Positions 8,618 to 17,497 of a stretch of DNA of 64,000 nucleotides are shown here, piece by piece. The notes under the pieces are model-generated. The model saw only the letters and a program-made list of their open reading frames with translations. It was not told the origin of the DNA and did not search any database. Source of the stretch: Paenibacillus kyungheensis. GTDB taxonomy: Bacteria; Bacillota; Bacilli; Paenibacillales; Paenibacillaceae. Position 1 is the stretch's first letter, and each line of letters begins with the position of its first letter. The translations under genes were made by a program, and so were the position numbers. The stretch lies in NCBI RefSeq assembly GCF_028606985.1, contig NZ_CP117416.1, forward strand, positions 3,448,001 through 3,512,000, given 5' to 3'.

Positions 8618-8626
8618 ATTATACCA
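8618..8626 (-). promoter_or_regulatory. Extended -10 promoter for the YitT leader
   Basis: TGGTATAAT on the minus strand is an extended -10 element (TGnTATAAT). The -35 region is weak. The implied start is near 8611. Confidence 0.55.
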
Positions 8627-8689
8627 CAGGAACAGCAATGCTAAACAGCTTGCTTGTGTAAAATATAAAGAAGTATTGTATAATGTACG

Positions 8690-9124
8690 TTAAAAATGGT
8701 TCCAAGGTGATTTATTAATATTCTCGTTAATAATATTTAACACTTTTCGGAAAGAGGCTAGTTCTTCTTCGGTAACTCCTGACAAAATATCAGCATGAAG
8801 CGATTCGTTCACCGGTTTAAGATTTTGTTGCATTTCTTTTCCCTGTTCTGTGATATATGTAAAATAAGCTCTTCGATCGGTAGGGCTTTCTTTTCGCTCC
8901 ACTAGATGTTTCTTTTCCAATTGATCAATTAAACGAGTTACATTTGCAGAAGGTTTATCAAGCAGACTTGCTAACTCTTTTTGATTAATACCTTGTTTTT
9001 CTGTTAATTGATTCAATACTGCTGATTGCTCTGCTGTAATTTCAAATTCTTCAAATCGGTTGGTAGCTGTTTGTCTGAATTTACGGCCAATATTACTAAT
9101 AAAAAATCCTATAGACTGTGCCAT
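8690..9124 (-). CDS. MarR family transcriptional regulator
   Basis: 144 residues with a typical MarR winged helix: the recognition region QKELASLLDKPSANVTRLIDQLE lies at about 48-70 and the wing ERKESPTDRRAYFTYIT at about 76-92. It is probably a dimeric repressor of unknown ligand. It lies upstream of the YitT unit on the same strand, but the YitT promoter lies between them. A GGGAG-type ribosome site precedes the ATG. Confidence 0.88.
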   Translation of the reverse strand: MAQSIGFFISNIGRKFRQTATNRFEEFEITAEQSAVLNQLTEKQGINQKELASLLDKPSANVTRLIDQLEKKHLVERKESPTDRRAYFTYITEQGKEMQQNLKPVNESLHADILSGVTEEELASFRKVLNIINENINKSPWNHF

Positions 9125-9243
9125 CCTCTATGTTGTCTCCCTTAAAGTTCAGAATATATGACTAGATGCAAATCACTTTAAAGTTCATTTTTCATTTTCT
9201 TGTGTATCTCTTATCGATTATAGTGAAGCTTTTTTTAAAATGC

Positions 9244-9284
9244 AAAAAAAAGACCTTATAGCTAGAGCTATAAGACCTTTTTTT
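9244..9284 (-). terminator. Terminator of the CoA-transferase operon
   Basis: CTTATAGCT (9255-9263) pairs with AGCTATAAG (9266-9274), extended by A-run/T-run pairing around a small internal loop. It lies 17 nt past the FabK-like stop. Confidence 0.8.
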
Positions 9285-9300
9285 GAATATAAAATAGCAG

Positions 9301-10260
9301 TTAAGCTTCAACAGGAATAGCTACAGCTAATGAACTTGCTGCTATACAATCACAAGCTAATTTGGCTTCAGCAAACATCGAATGAACAACTTGCTCTACA
9401 CTCGTGATCTCTTTAACCAATCCTGCAATTTGCCCTGCCATAACTGATCCATTTTCAGTATCGCCTTCCAGTACTGCTTTGCGTAGCGAGCCTAATGCTA
9501 ATTCTTCTAATTGATCTCGTGAAGCATGTTCTTGTTCTAATTTAATATATTCTAATGTCATTTTGTTTTTGATGCTACGTACAGGTGCACCTTGCGTACG
9601 TCCTGTCACTAATGTATCGGTATCTTTAGCATGAACAACAGCTAATTTGAAATTCTCATGGGTTGGGCATTCTGTAGTCGCTAAGAAGCGAGTACCTACT
9701 TGCACACCTTGTGCTCCAAGTGCAAAAGCTGCCGCCACACCACGTCCATCCGCAATGCCACCTGCGGCAATCACAGGGATTGTTACACTATCAACCACTT
9801 GTGGGATCAAAGACATTGTAGTCGTTTCCCCTACATGTCCCCCTGCTTCGGTGCCTTCTGCCACAATAGCGTCTGCACCAAGCTCTTGCATTTTACGAGC
9901 AATTGCTACTGAAGGTACCACTGGAATGACGATAATTCCTGCTGCTTTCCACATAGGAATATAATTTTTAGGTGAACCAGCACCTGTAGTCACTACTTTA
10001 ATCTTCTCATCAATAATAACTTGTGCTAATTCATCCCGATTTTCCGCCATTAGCATAATATTTACACCGAACGGTTTGTTTGTTAACTGTTTGCATTTGT
10101 GAATTTCTTCACGTAATTGCTCGGCTGTAAATCCACCTGAAGCTAAAATGCCTAATCCCCCTGCGTTCGATACTGCTGCTGCTAATGGAGCTAATGCAAT
10201 CTGTGCCATAGCACCTTGAAAAATAGGATATTGGATACCTAGTAATGTTGTAATACTCAT
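9301..10260 (-). CDS. FabK / nitronate monooxygenase-like FMN enzyme
   Basis: 319 residues forming an FMN TIM barrel of the NMO/FabK family. Segments YPIFQGAMA (about 11-19), GGLGILASG (about 34-42), AEGTEAGGHVGE (about 134-145) and AAGGIADGRG (about 165-174) match enoyl-ACP reductase II (FabK) best. Candidate activities are enoyl-ACP/enoyl-CoA reduction or nitroalkane oxidation. It is the last gene of an operon after the CoA-transferase and OFA transporter (47-nt gap), so a CoA-thioester substrate is plausible but inferred. AGGAGG precedes the ATG. Confidence 0.85.
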   Translation of the reverse strand: MSITTLLGIQYPIFQGAMAQIALAPLAAAVSNAGGLGILASGGFTAEQLREEIHKCKQLTNKPFGVNIMLMAENRDELAQVIIDEKIKVVTTGAGSPKNYIPMWKAAGIIVIPVVPSVAIARKMQELGADAIVAEGTEAGGHVGETTTMSLIPQVVDSVTIPVIAAGGIADGRGVAAAFALGAQGVQVGTRFLATTECPTHENFKLAVVHAKDTDTLVTGRTQGAPVRSIKNKMTLEYIKLEQEHASRDQLEELALGSLRKAVLEGDTENGSVMAGQIAGLVKEITSVEQVVHSMFAEAKLACDCIAASSLAVAIPVEA

Positions 10261-10307
10261 GTCTAACTCCTCCTTATATCATAATAAATGATTTTGAATA
10301 CAATCAA

Positions 10308-11552
10308 TTAAGCAGCTTTATTTTTAAGAGTAACGGTACGATTTCGATTTTCATACCATTTAAAGAATAAGGCTAGTAAGATACCGAATAAGCTAATCGC
10401 CAAAGCGATATAAAAAGCTTGTGTAAAATCACCGTTATGCGCATCTGCTACTTGAGCCGCAATTCTTGGTCCAAAAAAAGCTGCCATAGAATACCCGATA
10501 AATGTGACTCCATAATTAATGCCATAATATTTCATACCGAACTTCTCAGCAACAAGGGAAGGAAATACTCCCATCGTTCCTCCAAAGCAAAGACCGATAC
10601 CGATAAGAGCAACAGCAAATCCGACAGTCGACGTTGTCAATGCAATCAATAAAAGCATGGCAGCAATAACACCATAAATACAGATCAGTGCATTATAACG
10701 TCCTAAGCGATCTGATACAGCGCCCCAGAATACTCGTCCAAGACAATTACTTAATGAATATAGACTTACATAATACGCGGCTGCAACAGCAGTCAAGCTA
10801 AACATACTTTGACCGATAGCCGAAGCATTCGAAGCCACCATCATACCCGATAGTGCTCCGATCATAAATAATACCGCAATAATATAGAATTTAGGTTGAC
10901 GAACCATCTCTGTCCATCTCAGACTTTGACCACTATTCGATGTATTATGGATAGTTGATGGTGGTGTCCAACCGACAGGTTGATAACCAGCCGGAGCTAC
11001 TTTAATAAATAATCCGCAACCTATAATAATAATTAAATAGACAACACCCATCGTATTAAATGCAGATGCTACACCACTACTTTGAATCAAATAACCTGCG
11101 ATTGGTGCAGCAATAATAGTTCCGCCTCCATACCCTGCGGTGACAATTCCGGCGGCAAGCCCTTTTTTGTCTGGAAATAACTTAATCGTGTTACCTATAG
11201 TACCGGAGTAAGCAATCCCTTGACCAAGCCCTGTCAGGACACCATATGAAAGGTATAACATCCAGGGAGTATTACTCAATCCTGTTAAAAAAAATCCGAT
11301 GCCAAACATCGATCCACCTAATAAAATCGCTAGCTTAGCTCCACCACGATCGACTAACTTTCCTCCAAGAATCATAGGAATAGGAGAAATAGCACCATTA
11401 ATTGTAAAAGCCATCATTACGACTGCTCTTGACCATCCGTGAGCTTCTTGCAAAGGTCCAGCAAATACACTAAACGCATAGATAGCACCTACACATAAAT
11501 TAATGAGTGTAGATAAGATTAAGATTCGCCACCGATTTAATGTAAGATCCAT
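10308..11552 (-). CDS. OFA-family MFS transporter (carboxylate transport)
   Basis: 414 residues with about 12 membrane segments. Residues 1-30 (ILSTLINLCVGAIYAFSVF) and the GLGQGIAYSGTIGNTIKLFPDKKGLAAG stretch (read in two parts around residues 108-136) are OFA (oxalate:formate antiporter) hallmarks. Family members move small mono- or dicarboxylates. It sits between a CoA-transferase and a FabK-like gene with gaps of 39 and 47 nt, so it probably imports the acid that the CoA-transferase activates. AAAGGA lies upstream of the ATG. Confidence 0.88.
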   Translation of the reverse strand: MDLTLNRWRILILSTLINLCVGAIYAFSVFAGPLQEAHGWSRAVVMMAFTINGAISPIPMILGGKLVDRGGAKLAILLGGSMFGIGFFLTGLSNTPWMLYLSYGVLTGLGQGIAYSGTIGNTIKLFPDKKGLAAGIVTAGYGGGTIIAAPIAGYLIQSSGVASAFNTMGVVYLIIIIGCGLFIKVAPAGYQPVGWTPPSTIHNTSNSGQSLRWTEMVRQPKFYIIAVLFMIGALSGMMVASNASAIGQSMFSLTAVAAAYYVSLYSLSNCLGRVFWGAVSDRLGRYNALICIYGVIAAMLLLIALTTSTVGFAVALIGIGLCFGGTMGVFPSLVAEKFGMKYYGINYGVTFIGYSMAAFFGPRIAAQVADAHNGDFTQAFYIALAISLFGILLALFFKWYENRNRTVTLKNKAA

Positions 11553-11591
11553 ATATTCAGCTTCCTTTCAATCTTCAGTTATAGTAATCGT

Positions 11592-13187
11592 TTAAACTTC
11601 TACTGCTTCTAATTGTTTTGCTTTTTCTTTTGTCGCAATAATTTCTTTCAGTTCGCCCCATGTTTCTTGAAAAAGACCTATATCCATTAATTTTAATTGA
11701 GCAGAAATATCTGGTTTGAATCCCATTTGGTCTAATACATCACGTTGCAAATCAATACCAGGCGCAATTTCAATTAATGTCATTTTGCCTTTAATCAATT
11801 GAAAAACTGCACGTTCAGTAACATATAAAACGTTTTGCTCTGTAGTGGATGCATATTGACCGCTGAACGTAATTTGTTGAACTTGTTTAATAAATTTTTG
11901 AGCTTTGCCTTCTTGAACAATATTTAACTGACCATTTGCGACGCTGATCTGTAGACCCCCCGCTGTAAAACTACCGCAAAAGATTAAGTTTTTGGCAGAC
12001 TGAGAAATATTAATAAATCCACCACAACCGGCGACACGTGTACCAAATTTGCTCACATTCACATTGCCCTGCTCATCCGATTGAGCAAGACCTAATACAG
12101 ATAGATCAATCCCACCACCATCATAAAAATCGAACTGTGCATGATGATCAATAATTGCTTCGCTATTATAAGCATGACCGAAATTACCACCTGATCCCGG
12201 TACACCACCGATTGAACCTGCTTCTGTAGTCAACGTAAGTTGATCATTGACTTCTTCTTCCAAAGCCACAGTAGCTACATTCGCTGGAATACCTACACCC
12301 AAATTCAAAATCGTATTCGGTTGTAGTTCCATTGCACAACGTCTAGCAATAATTTTACGTTCATCTAGTGGTAGAGGATCAACAGATTGCAAAGGTACTT
12401 TCAATTCACCAGAGAAACCAGGATTGTATTGTGTGACTTCTGTCTGAAAATGATTTTCAGGTTTAGCAATCACGATATGATCGATAAGAATACCCGGTAC
12501 TTTGACATGCTTGGGATTGAGTGTTCCTGTTTTGGCTAGGCTTTCTACTTGGGCAATAACAATCCCGCCTGAATTTCGTACAGCTTGAGCAATAGGTAAC
12601 ACTTCCATCAATAGACCTTCTTTTTCCATCGTTAAGTTGCCACGTTCATCAGCTACTGTCCCGCGGATCAACGCTATTTGAATCGGAAACGTTTTGTAAA
12701 ACAACCATTCTTCGCCTTCAAATTCAATGACTTTAACAATATCTTCTGTCGTACAAGCAGACATTTTAGCCCCTTCGATCCTTGGATCAACAAAGGTACC
12801 TAGCCCAATTTTGGTAATGACTCCTGGACGTTTGGCTGCAATTTCTCGGTACAGTTGAGTAATCACGCCTTGTGGCAAATTATAAGCTTCACATTTATTA
12901 TCTTCGATTAATTTCGCCATTTGAGGAGACGCGATAGCTATACCACCGATCCAACGTTTAATTAATCCCTCGATGCCTAAATGACTCATTCCTTTTTCTT
13001 TGCGGTTACCGACAGCACTTGCATGCATAATCGTTAAATTACGTGGTGCTCCTGTTTCATTAAAACGATCTTTAATAGCAATCCCTATCTCTTCTGCCCA
13101 ACAAGATAATCCAAAACCACTTGCTGCTACGGTATCTCCATCTTTGATCAATGCTGCTGCTTGAGCTGCTGTTATTACTTTTGACAT
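11592..13187 (-). CDS. Acetate/propionate-type CoA-transferase (fused alpha-beta subunits)
   Basis: 531 residues, the size of family I CoA-transferases of the propionate CoA-transferase/YdiF type, with both half-domains fused. The N-terminal half carries GDTVAASGFG and the C-terminal half GVGIPANV and the catalytic-Glu loop TTEAGSIGGVPGSG, with Glu at about residue 322. It transfers CoA from acetyl-CoA or similar to a carboxylate. The start is placed at the ATG at 13187, which follows AAGGAG by 10 nt; the frame is open 10 codons further but without a ribosome site. First gene of a three-gene operon. Confidence 0.9.
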   Translation of the reverse strand: MSKVITAAQAAALIKDGDTVAASGFGLSCWAEEIGIAIKDRFNETGAPRNLTIMHASAVGNRKEKGMSHLGIEGLIKRWIGGIAIASPQMAKLIEDNKCEAYNLPQGVITQLYREIAAKRPGVITKIGLGTFVDPRIEGAKMSACTTEDIVKVIEFEGEEWLFYKTFPIQIALIRGTVADERGNLTMEKEGLLMEVLPIAQAVRNSGGIVIAQVESLAKTGTLNPKHVKVPGILIDHIVIAKPENHFQTEVTQYNPGFSGELKVPLQSVDPLPLDERKIIARRCAMELQPNTILNLGVGIPANVATVALEEEVNDQLTLTTEAGSIGGVPGSGGNFGHAYNSEAIIDHHAQFDFYDGGGIDLSVLGLAQSDEQGNVNVSKFGTRVAGCGGFINISQSAKNLIFCGSFTAGGLQISVANGQLNIVQEGKAQKFIKQVQQITFSGQYASTTEQNVLYVTERAVFQLIKGKMTLIEIAPGIDLQRDVLDQMGFKPDISAQLKLMDIGLFQETWGELKEIIATKEKAKQLEAVEV

Positions 13188-13371
13188 GATCCACACTCTC
13201 CTTGTGATTAATTTCACATAATACTCATCAAAAATTATTTTTTCATTTGCCGATGATAGATTATGTTATTTCCTTATATATTAAGCACTACATAACATCG
13301 GTTATTATTGCTGAAATGAAAAAATAGGTGGTATACAATATTTTATTGCAAGCAATACTGCACTATCTTAT

Positions 13372-13410
13372 AAATACAACCATTTGAAATAGTTTCATGT
13401 GGTTGTATTT
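13372..13410. repeat. 39-nt near-perfect inverted repeat
   Basis: AAATACAACCA/TGGTTGTATTT forms 11 bp and an inner TGAAA/TTTCA adds 5 bp around a TAG loop. There is no adjacent U-run, so an operator or a cruciform/RNA structure is as likely as a terminator. Confidence 0.55.
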
Positions 13411-13508
13411 CATATGTCTAATATACATCATATAATGCTAATTAAAAGTGTATAGTTTGTGTTGTTATATAAAGAATAATAAGGATATTTTTGATATATT
13501 TCTTTGTA

Positions 13509-13530
13509 TATGTATCTAGTATGTATCTAG
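13509..13530. repeat. Tandem 11-bp direct repeat
   Basis: TATGTATCTAG occurs twice, back to back, without mismatch (13509-13519 and 13520-13530). Confidence 0.7.
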
Positions 13531-13952
13531 GAAAAGCAGAGTATTTCCATTTACCTTTCTTTTACTTTTGATTCTATTCACTTGTTCTATAGATGATTGT
13601 TTACTAAAAATGTTCAATATCTGAATAAAGTACACTCCATATTTTGAATTTTTTGGTGATTTAAAATATTCATTTTAAAAGTGAGTAATGATATAGACAG
13701 CTATAGACTCATCTTATCTTGTTCTATAATTTTAATATCCAATACTCACATTCAACTTCAAATCGAATCTACATTTCCAACTGTATTTTAAATTGTTTAT
13801 CATTTTCAATAGATTGTACTCTTCTCGGTTAAATCGTTGGTTTAACAATCTTATATACTGGTTCTCTTTGGATTGGTTATTATGATATAACAACAACTAC
13901 ACTAAAATAGATTTTTACTTTTTTATTACATCGGTTATACCAATATACAAAA

Positions 13953-13981
13953 AAGCCTGCATCATATACATGTGCAGGCTT
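13953..13981 (-). terminator. Terminator of the orphan kinase gene
   Basis: AGCCTGCA/TGCAGGCT stem, followed on the minus strand by TTTTTTG, 10 nt past the kinase stop. Confidence 0.8.
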
Positions 13982-13990
13982 TACATATTA

Positions 13991-14938
13991 TTACTTTTTG
14001 ATAGTTGGCTTCTGGTGATTAGCCAGCTTCTTTTTACCATTCATTAAAATGAATTTGCGCTCCCATAGACGTTCAGCACGCATTGCGACTTTGAACCATT
14101 TGAGAGAAGCACAACGTTTGTCTGCGGATACAGCGAGTCCCCAATGAATCACTCTTGTTAAAATAGGAGAGACTTTGGTCATATCACGCAAAGGTTCTAA
14201 CGTATCATGGAACAAACGCTTCGGCACATCGATAGGTGCTTTGCCCTGACAGCAAAAATACATCGTAGCCGCTAAACTATAAATATCAGATACAGGGCCT
14301 TGCACCGAACGACCCGAATAAAATTCAATCGGTGAGTATCCTGCTGTCGTAAGGATCGTATGCGTCTTTTCTTGATAACGTACAGCCGAACCAAAATCAA
14401 GCAACTTGGTCTGTCCATCTTCCCCAATCAAAATATTACTTGGACGAATATCACGATGAATATAACCGAGACTGTGTATGTATTCTAGAGCACGAATAAC
14501 CAGACCAAGCCGTTCTAACAAAAAGTCGTTAGTGATTTCTGTAGGATGTTCTTCAATAAATTGATCCAATGTCATACCTTTGCAATACTCTGTCACTAAA
14601 TAAGCCGTACCATTTTCTTCAAAATACTGCACATAACGCACAATCCCTTGATGATCAATCTGACTTAGAATCTCAGCTTCAGATCGAAACGTTTCCAGCA
14701 TTTCTCTATATTTAGAACCCAGACCTGGTTCATGACAATCAATATTTCGACGATCTCTTTTACGTTGTACCACTGCACTTGGAAAAAATTCTTTTACCAC
14801 ATGAAGTGTACCCTGCTCGATATGCCTTGCTACATAGACGATAGATAGTTCACTAACCGATAATGTCCTGCGAATCTGATATGTATTCGCAAGTGTATGG
14901 TTTCGGGCAAGGGCCGGATTGACTATTATTTTATTCAT
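13991..14938 (-). CDS. Soluble Hanks-type Ser/Thr kinase with degenerate glycine loop
   Basis: 315 residues, essentially a bare kinase domain without PASTA, TM or sensor domain. Catalytic features: beta-3 Lys49 in HVVKEFF, catalytic loop HRDIRPSNIL at 161-170 (Arg where HRDxKxxN kinases have Lys), DFG at 181-183, and the APE-equivalent YSPIEFYSGR. The glycine-rich loop is replaced by LSVSELSIVY, with no GxGxxG. The start at 14938 follows AAGGGG by 7 nt; 10 more in-frame codons upstream are possible. The HEAT-repeat gene lies just upstream on the same strand. Substrate unknown; activity is likely but not assured. Confidence 0.85.
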   Translation of the reverse strand: MNKIIVNPALARNHTLANTYQIRRTLSVSELSIVYVARHIEQGTLHVVKEFFPSAVVQRKRDRRNIDCHEPGLGSKYREMLETFRSEAEILSQIDHQGIVRYVQYFEENGTAYLVTEYCKGMTLDQFIEEHPTEITNDFLLERLGLVIRALEYIHSLGYIHRDIRPSNILIGEDGQTKLLDFGSAVRYQEKTHTILTTAGYSPIEFYSGRSVQGPVSDIYSLAATMYFCCQGKAPIDVPKRLFHDTLEPLRDMTKVSPILTRVIHWGLAVSADKRCASLKWFKVAMRAERLWERKFILMNGKKKLANHQKPTIKK

Positions 14939-15100
14939 TCTACACCCCTTCGCACCTTCCCACAGCATAGCGGTTCCCCCATGTATGCGCCCTGCCGGTG
15001 AAGAATATGGATAACAGTCATAGATATGGCTGTCTACACAGACATTTTAGCATGAAACTTAACAAATGTGAGCAATTTCTCTGACAAATTTCACTTATTT

Positions 15101-15145
15101 CAGCAAATACTCTGGTTTTTTTGCATAATCCCAGAATATTTGCTG
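15101..15145. repeat. 15-bp inverted repeat between the HEAT-repeat gene and the kinase
   Basis: CAGCAAATACTCTGG (15101-15115) and CCAGAATATTTGCTG (15131-15145) pair over 15 positions with one mismatch and a 15-nt loop. There is no U-run on the minus strand, so it is not a standard terminator for the upstream gene. The rest of the 308-bp gap shows nothing else clear. Confidence 0.6.
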
Positions 15146-15246
15146 TTTTGCTGACTAATATCAACATTTATTTATAGTATCTCCCATTTTATAAACGTTA
15201 TCAACGTTACTCTAGCATACCCAAATCAAGCTTCATCTTACATCGG

Positions 15247-15834
15247 TTACGCACGTTCAGATAGCCAATCACTATCACGCATAATCTGAATAGCACTTTC
15301 TGCAATTTCAGCAACTCGCGAATCAGGGTCATGACTAGCCGTATAGACTAACATCTTCTCGAACTCTTGCCATCCGATAAAGCTGGTAGCAAATACAGCC
15401 GATTGACGTACCCGTACATCTGGATCACGAAGATATAATTCAAAAATGTGCAATACTTCAGCAGACGGTTCTCCGTAAGAAGCAATACCAAGACGACAAA
15501 TCGCATCAATTTTCTGATCGACATGTTGATCATGCAGACAACGATATACAATATCTTTACTTGAATATACAAGTCCACTTTGATATAAATCATAAGCTAA
15601 TTGTTGGCAAGCAGGTCCTGAAATCAACAAATACGGAATGCTGGTAGATTGATCGTTAATTAAATGAACAAGTGTCGACTGGTCTTCCATCACAAATGTA
15701 AAATATTCTGCTGTCGCATATTCATTGGTATCTTGTTTGATGTCTAGCTTAGCTATATACGGTAAATTTGATAACGCTTCCAATATATGAAGAAAAAGTA
15801 GATTAGGTTTGGTACATAAACGAATATCTTTCAT
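15247..15834 (-). CDS. HEAT-repeat protein, function unknown
   Basis: 195 residues. The C-terminal half (about 105-190) is made of helical pairs with DPDVRVRQSAVFATSFIGW and DPDSRVAEIAESAIQIM, the pattern of HEAT or PBS-lyase-like repeats used for protein contacts. The N-terminal half is not recognised. GGAGGAGG precedes the ATG closely. It lies upstream of the orphan kinase on the same strand, which suggests but does not prove a functional link. Confidence 0.75.
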   Translation of the reverse strand: MKDIRLCTKPNLLFLHILEALSNLPYIAKLDIKQDTNEYATAEYFTFVMEDQSTLVHLINDQSTSIPYLLISGPACQQLAYDLYQSGLVYSSKDIVYRCLHDQHVDQKIDAICRLGIASYGEPSAEVLHIFELYLRDPDVRVRQSAVFATSFIGWQEFEKMLVYTASHDPDSRVAEIAESAIQIMRDSDWLSERA

Positions 15835-15947
15835 ACGAATACCTCCTCCTTTACATAATGGGATAGAGTTAGTCTTACTTAAAGTATAACGATATCCGCC
15901 TACAAACGAATCATTTTGCTAAAAAATGTAAGAAAAAGTAATATAGA

Positions 15948-15980
15948 AACAGCTTCCCTTAGTGTATAAGAGAAGCTGTT
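15948..15980 (-). terminator. Hairpin downstream of OFA transporter gene
   Basis: AACAGCTTC/GAAGCTGTT 9-bp stem with extra CTTA/TAAG pairing in the loop. It lies 60 nt past the transporter stop; the T tract on the minus strand is weak. Confidence 0.6.
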
Positions 15981-16040
15981 GATTTTTATAATATAGTTAG
16001 ATTATGAATGAACTTTGCACGTATTCGCTTTTAGAACATA

Positions 16041-17381
16041 TTAACTACGTGCTGTATGAGGTTTGGCAGTCCATTTTTTCTCGTCTGCTGTTTGTTTTTC
16101 TTCGCTTGCACCAGCTACTGGAGGTTTGATCCATAGTGCAATCAAGAAGGACACGATACACAACATACCGATAACGATAAATGTAGGTTTGAATCCACCC
16201 ATCCAAGCAGCGATAAACGAACCTGCTAAAGCACCAATACCGAAACCTTGATATACGATACCATAGTTTTTACTGTGGTTTTTGAGTCCAAAGAAATCAC
16301 TAACAATTGCAGGGAATACAGTGATATTACCACCGAAGCAGAAAGCAATCGCAGCTACTGCGGTGAAGAATATGCTATAGGTTAGTGGAATAAAGCTAAG
16401 TACTGCTACTGCGGCGGCTGTTACGATAAATGTACCGCAGATGACTTTCATACGTCCTACTTTATCGGATAAAGCTCCCAAAATAATACGTCCTGCTGTA
16501 TTGAAAATAGCGATCATAGCAACGGCATTTGCGGCTGTAGCTAGATCCAAGCCTGCTAATTGTACACCGATATCTTTGACAATGCCGATTAAGTATAACC
16601 CACTCATACAAGCTGTGAAGAACATAATAAATAGTAAGTATACTTGTTTTGTTTTGAGCATTTCTTTTACTGTGTAATCATGAGCAACAACTGTTGTTGG
16701 TTTGATTGCGGATGGCTGACTATTCCCTACACGTTGTTCTGCACCTTTAGCTTGTGGAGCAGTTGCACCATATACATTCGCTTCACGAATCAGACGAGAA
16801 CCGATCACAATCATTAACAATACGATAATGCCCCAGTACAAGAACGTTGCCGATACACCGACAGAACCGATAAATGCGCCATTAATGTATTTGAAAATAA
16901 GACTTCCTGTTCCATATGCGCCGACAGATATCCCCGAGATCAATCCTTTACGTTCTGGGAACCATTTGATCAAATTAGAAAGTGAAGTGATATATGCTGT
17001 ACCATCAGCAAATCCGACGATCACCCCTGCTAACATATACAGTAAAGGTAAAGAGGAGACTTGCGAACTAAGCATTAAGCCTAGACCAAGTACAATACCT
17101 GCTATACCGATCAGACGACGGATACCCCATTTTTCTTGTAATTTCCCAGCAAATAAAGTGGAAAATGCTAATGCAAAACTGGTAATCGAAAATGTAATCG
17201 CTACTGAACTTAGACCCCAACCGAATTTATCAACAAGAGGCTGGTTAAAAAGACTCCATGTATAAATCGTCCCCAGACCCATTTGTACAATAATTGTACC
17301 GAGTGCAATCAACCAACGATTGACTGGAGGTTTGGTAGATTGTAAGTTAGTTGTGCCTGCTTGATTGGATACGTTTTTCAT
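16041..17381 (-). CDS. OFA-family MFS transporter under LytS/LytTR control (YhjX-like)
   Basis: 446 residues with about 12 membrane segments; LGTIIVQMGLGTIYTWSLF near the N-terminus, GFADGTAYITSLSNLIKWF and PERKGLISGISVGAYGTG in the middle are OFA hallmarks. The E. coli OFA member YhjX is controlled by the pyruvate-responsive YpdA/YpdB system, and the same gene types are adjacent here. The start at ATG 17381 follows AAAGGA; an upstream TTG also lies in frame. The promoter carries a tandem operator at 17498-17528. Pyruvate or a related acid is the likely substrate, by inference. Confidence 0.9.
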   Translation of the reverse strand: MKNVSNQAGTTNLQSTKPPVNRWLIALGTIIVQMGLGTIYTWSLFNQPLVDKFGWGLSSVAITFSITSFALAFSTLFAGKLQEKWGIRRLIGIAGIVLGLGLMLSSQVSSLPLLYMLAGVIVGFADGTAYITSLSNLIKWFPERKGLISGISVGAYGTGSLIFKYINGAFIGSVGVSATFLYWGIIVLLMIVIGSRLIREANVYGATAPQAKGAEQRVGNSQPSAIKPTTVVAHDYTVKEMLKTKQVYLLFIMFFTACMSGLYLIGIVKDIGVQLAGLDLATAANAVAMIAIFNTAGRIILGALSDKVGRMKVICGTFIVTAAAVAVLSFIPLTYSIFFTAVAAIAFCFGGNITVFPAIVSDFFGLKNHSKNYGIVYQGFGIGALAGSFIAAWMGGFKPTFIVIGMLCIVSFLIALWIKPPVAGASEEKQTADEKKWTAKPHTARS

Positions 17382-17458
17382 GATTGATGTTCCTTTCCGT
17401 AAGGACCGCAAATTGTAGTGTTATATGGTTCGGAGAATTCTCTGTTTCCTATGACCAA

Positions 17459-17464
17459 ATTATA
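17459..17464 (-). promoter_or_regulatory. -10 box of the OFA transporter promoter
   Basis: TATAAT on the minus strand, with no good -35 at 17 bp (GAATGT). This fits a promoter that needs an activator bound just upstream. Confidence 0.6.
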
Positions 17465-17497
17465 ACCCTACCTTTAATGTCACATTCCAAAAAAGGA

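Larger units (their letters stand above)
13188..13990. other. 803-bp AT-rich intergenic region with several dyads
   Basis: No convincing gene or known RNA was found. It contains ATGTTAT/ATAACAT arms around 13262-13298, TATTGC-AA-GCAATA at 13344-13357, a 39-nt hairpin at 13372-13410, an exact tandem 11-mer at 13509-13530, GTTAAA/TTTAAC arms around 13828-13846 and a terminator at 13953. Promoter elements of the CoA-transferase operon should lie in its left part. Confidence 0.6.

Noticed and set aside
13188-13217. 10-codon N-terminal extension of the CoA-transferase
   Set aside because: The ribosome binding site of the downstream ATG lies inside this extension, and family members start at the MSKVIT-like position.
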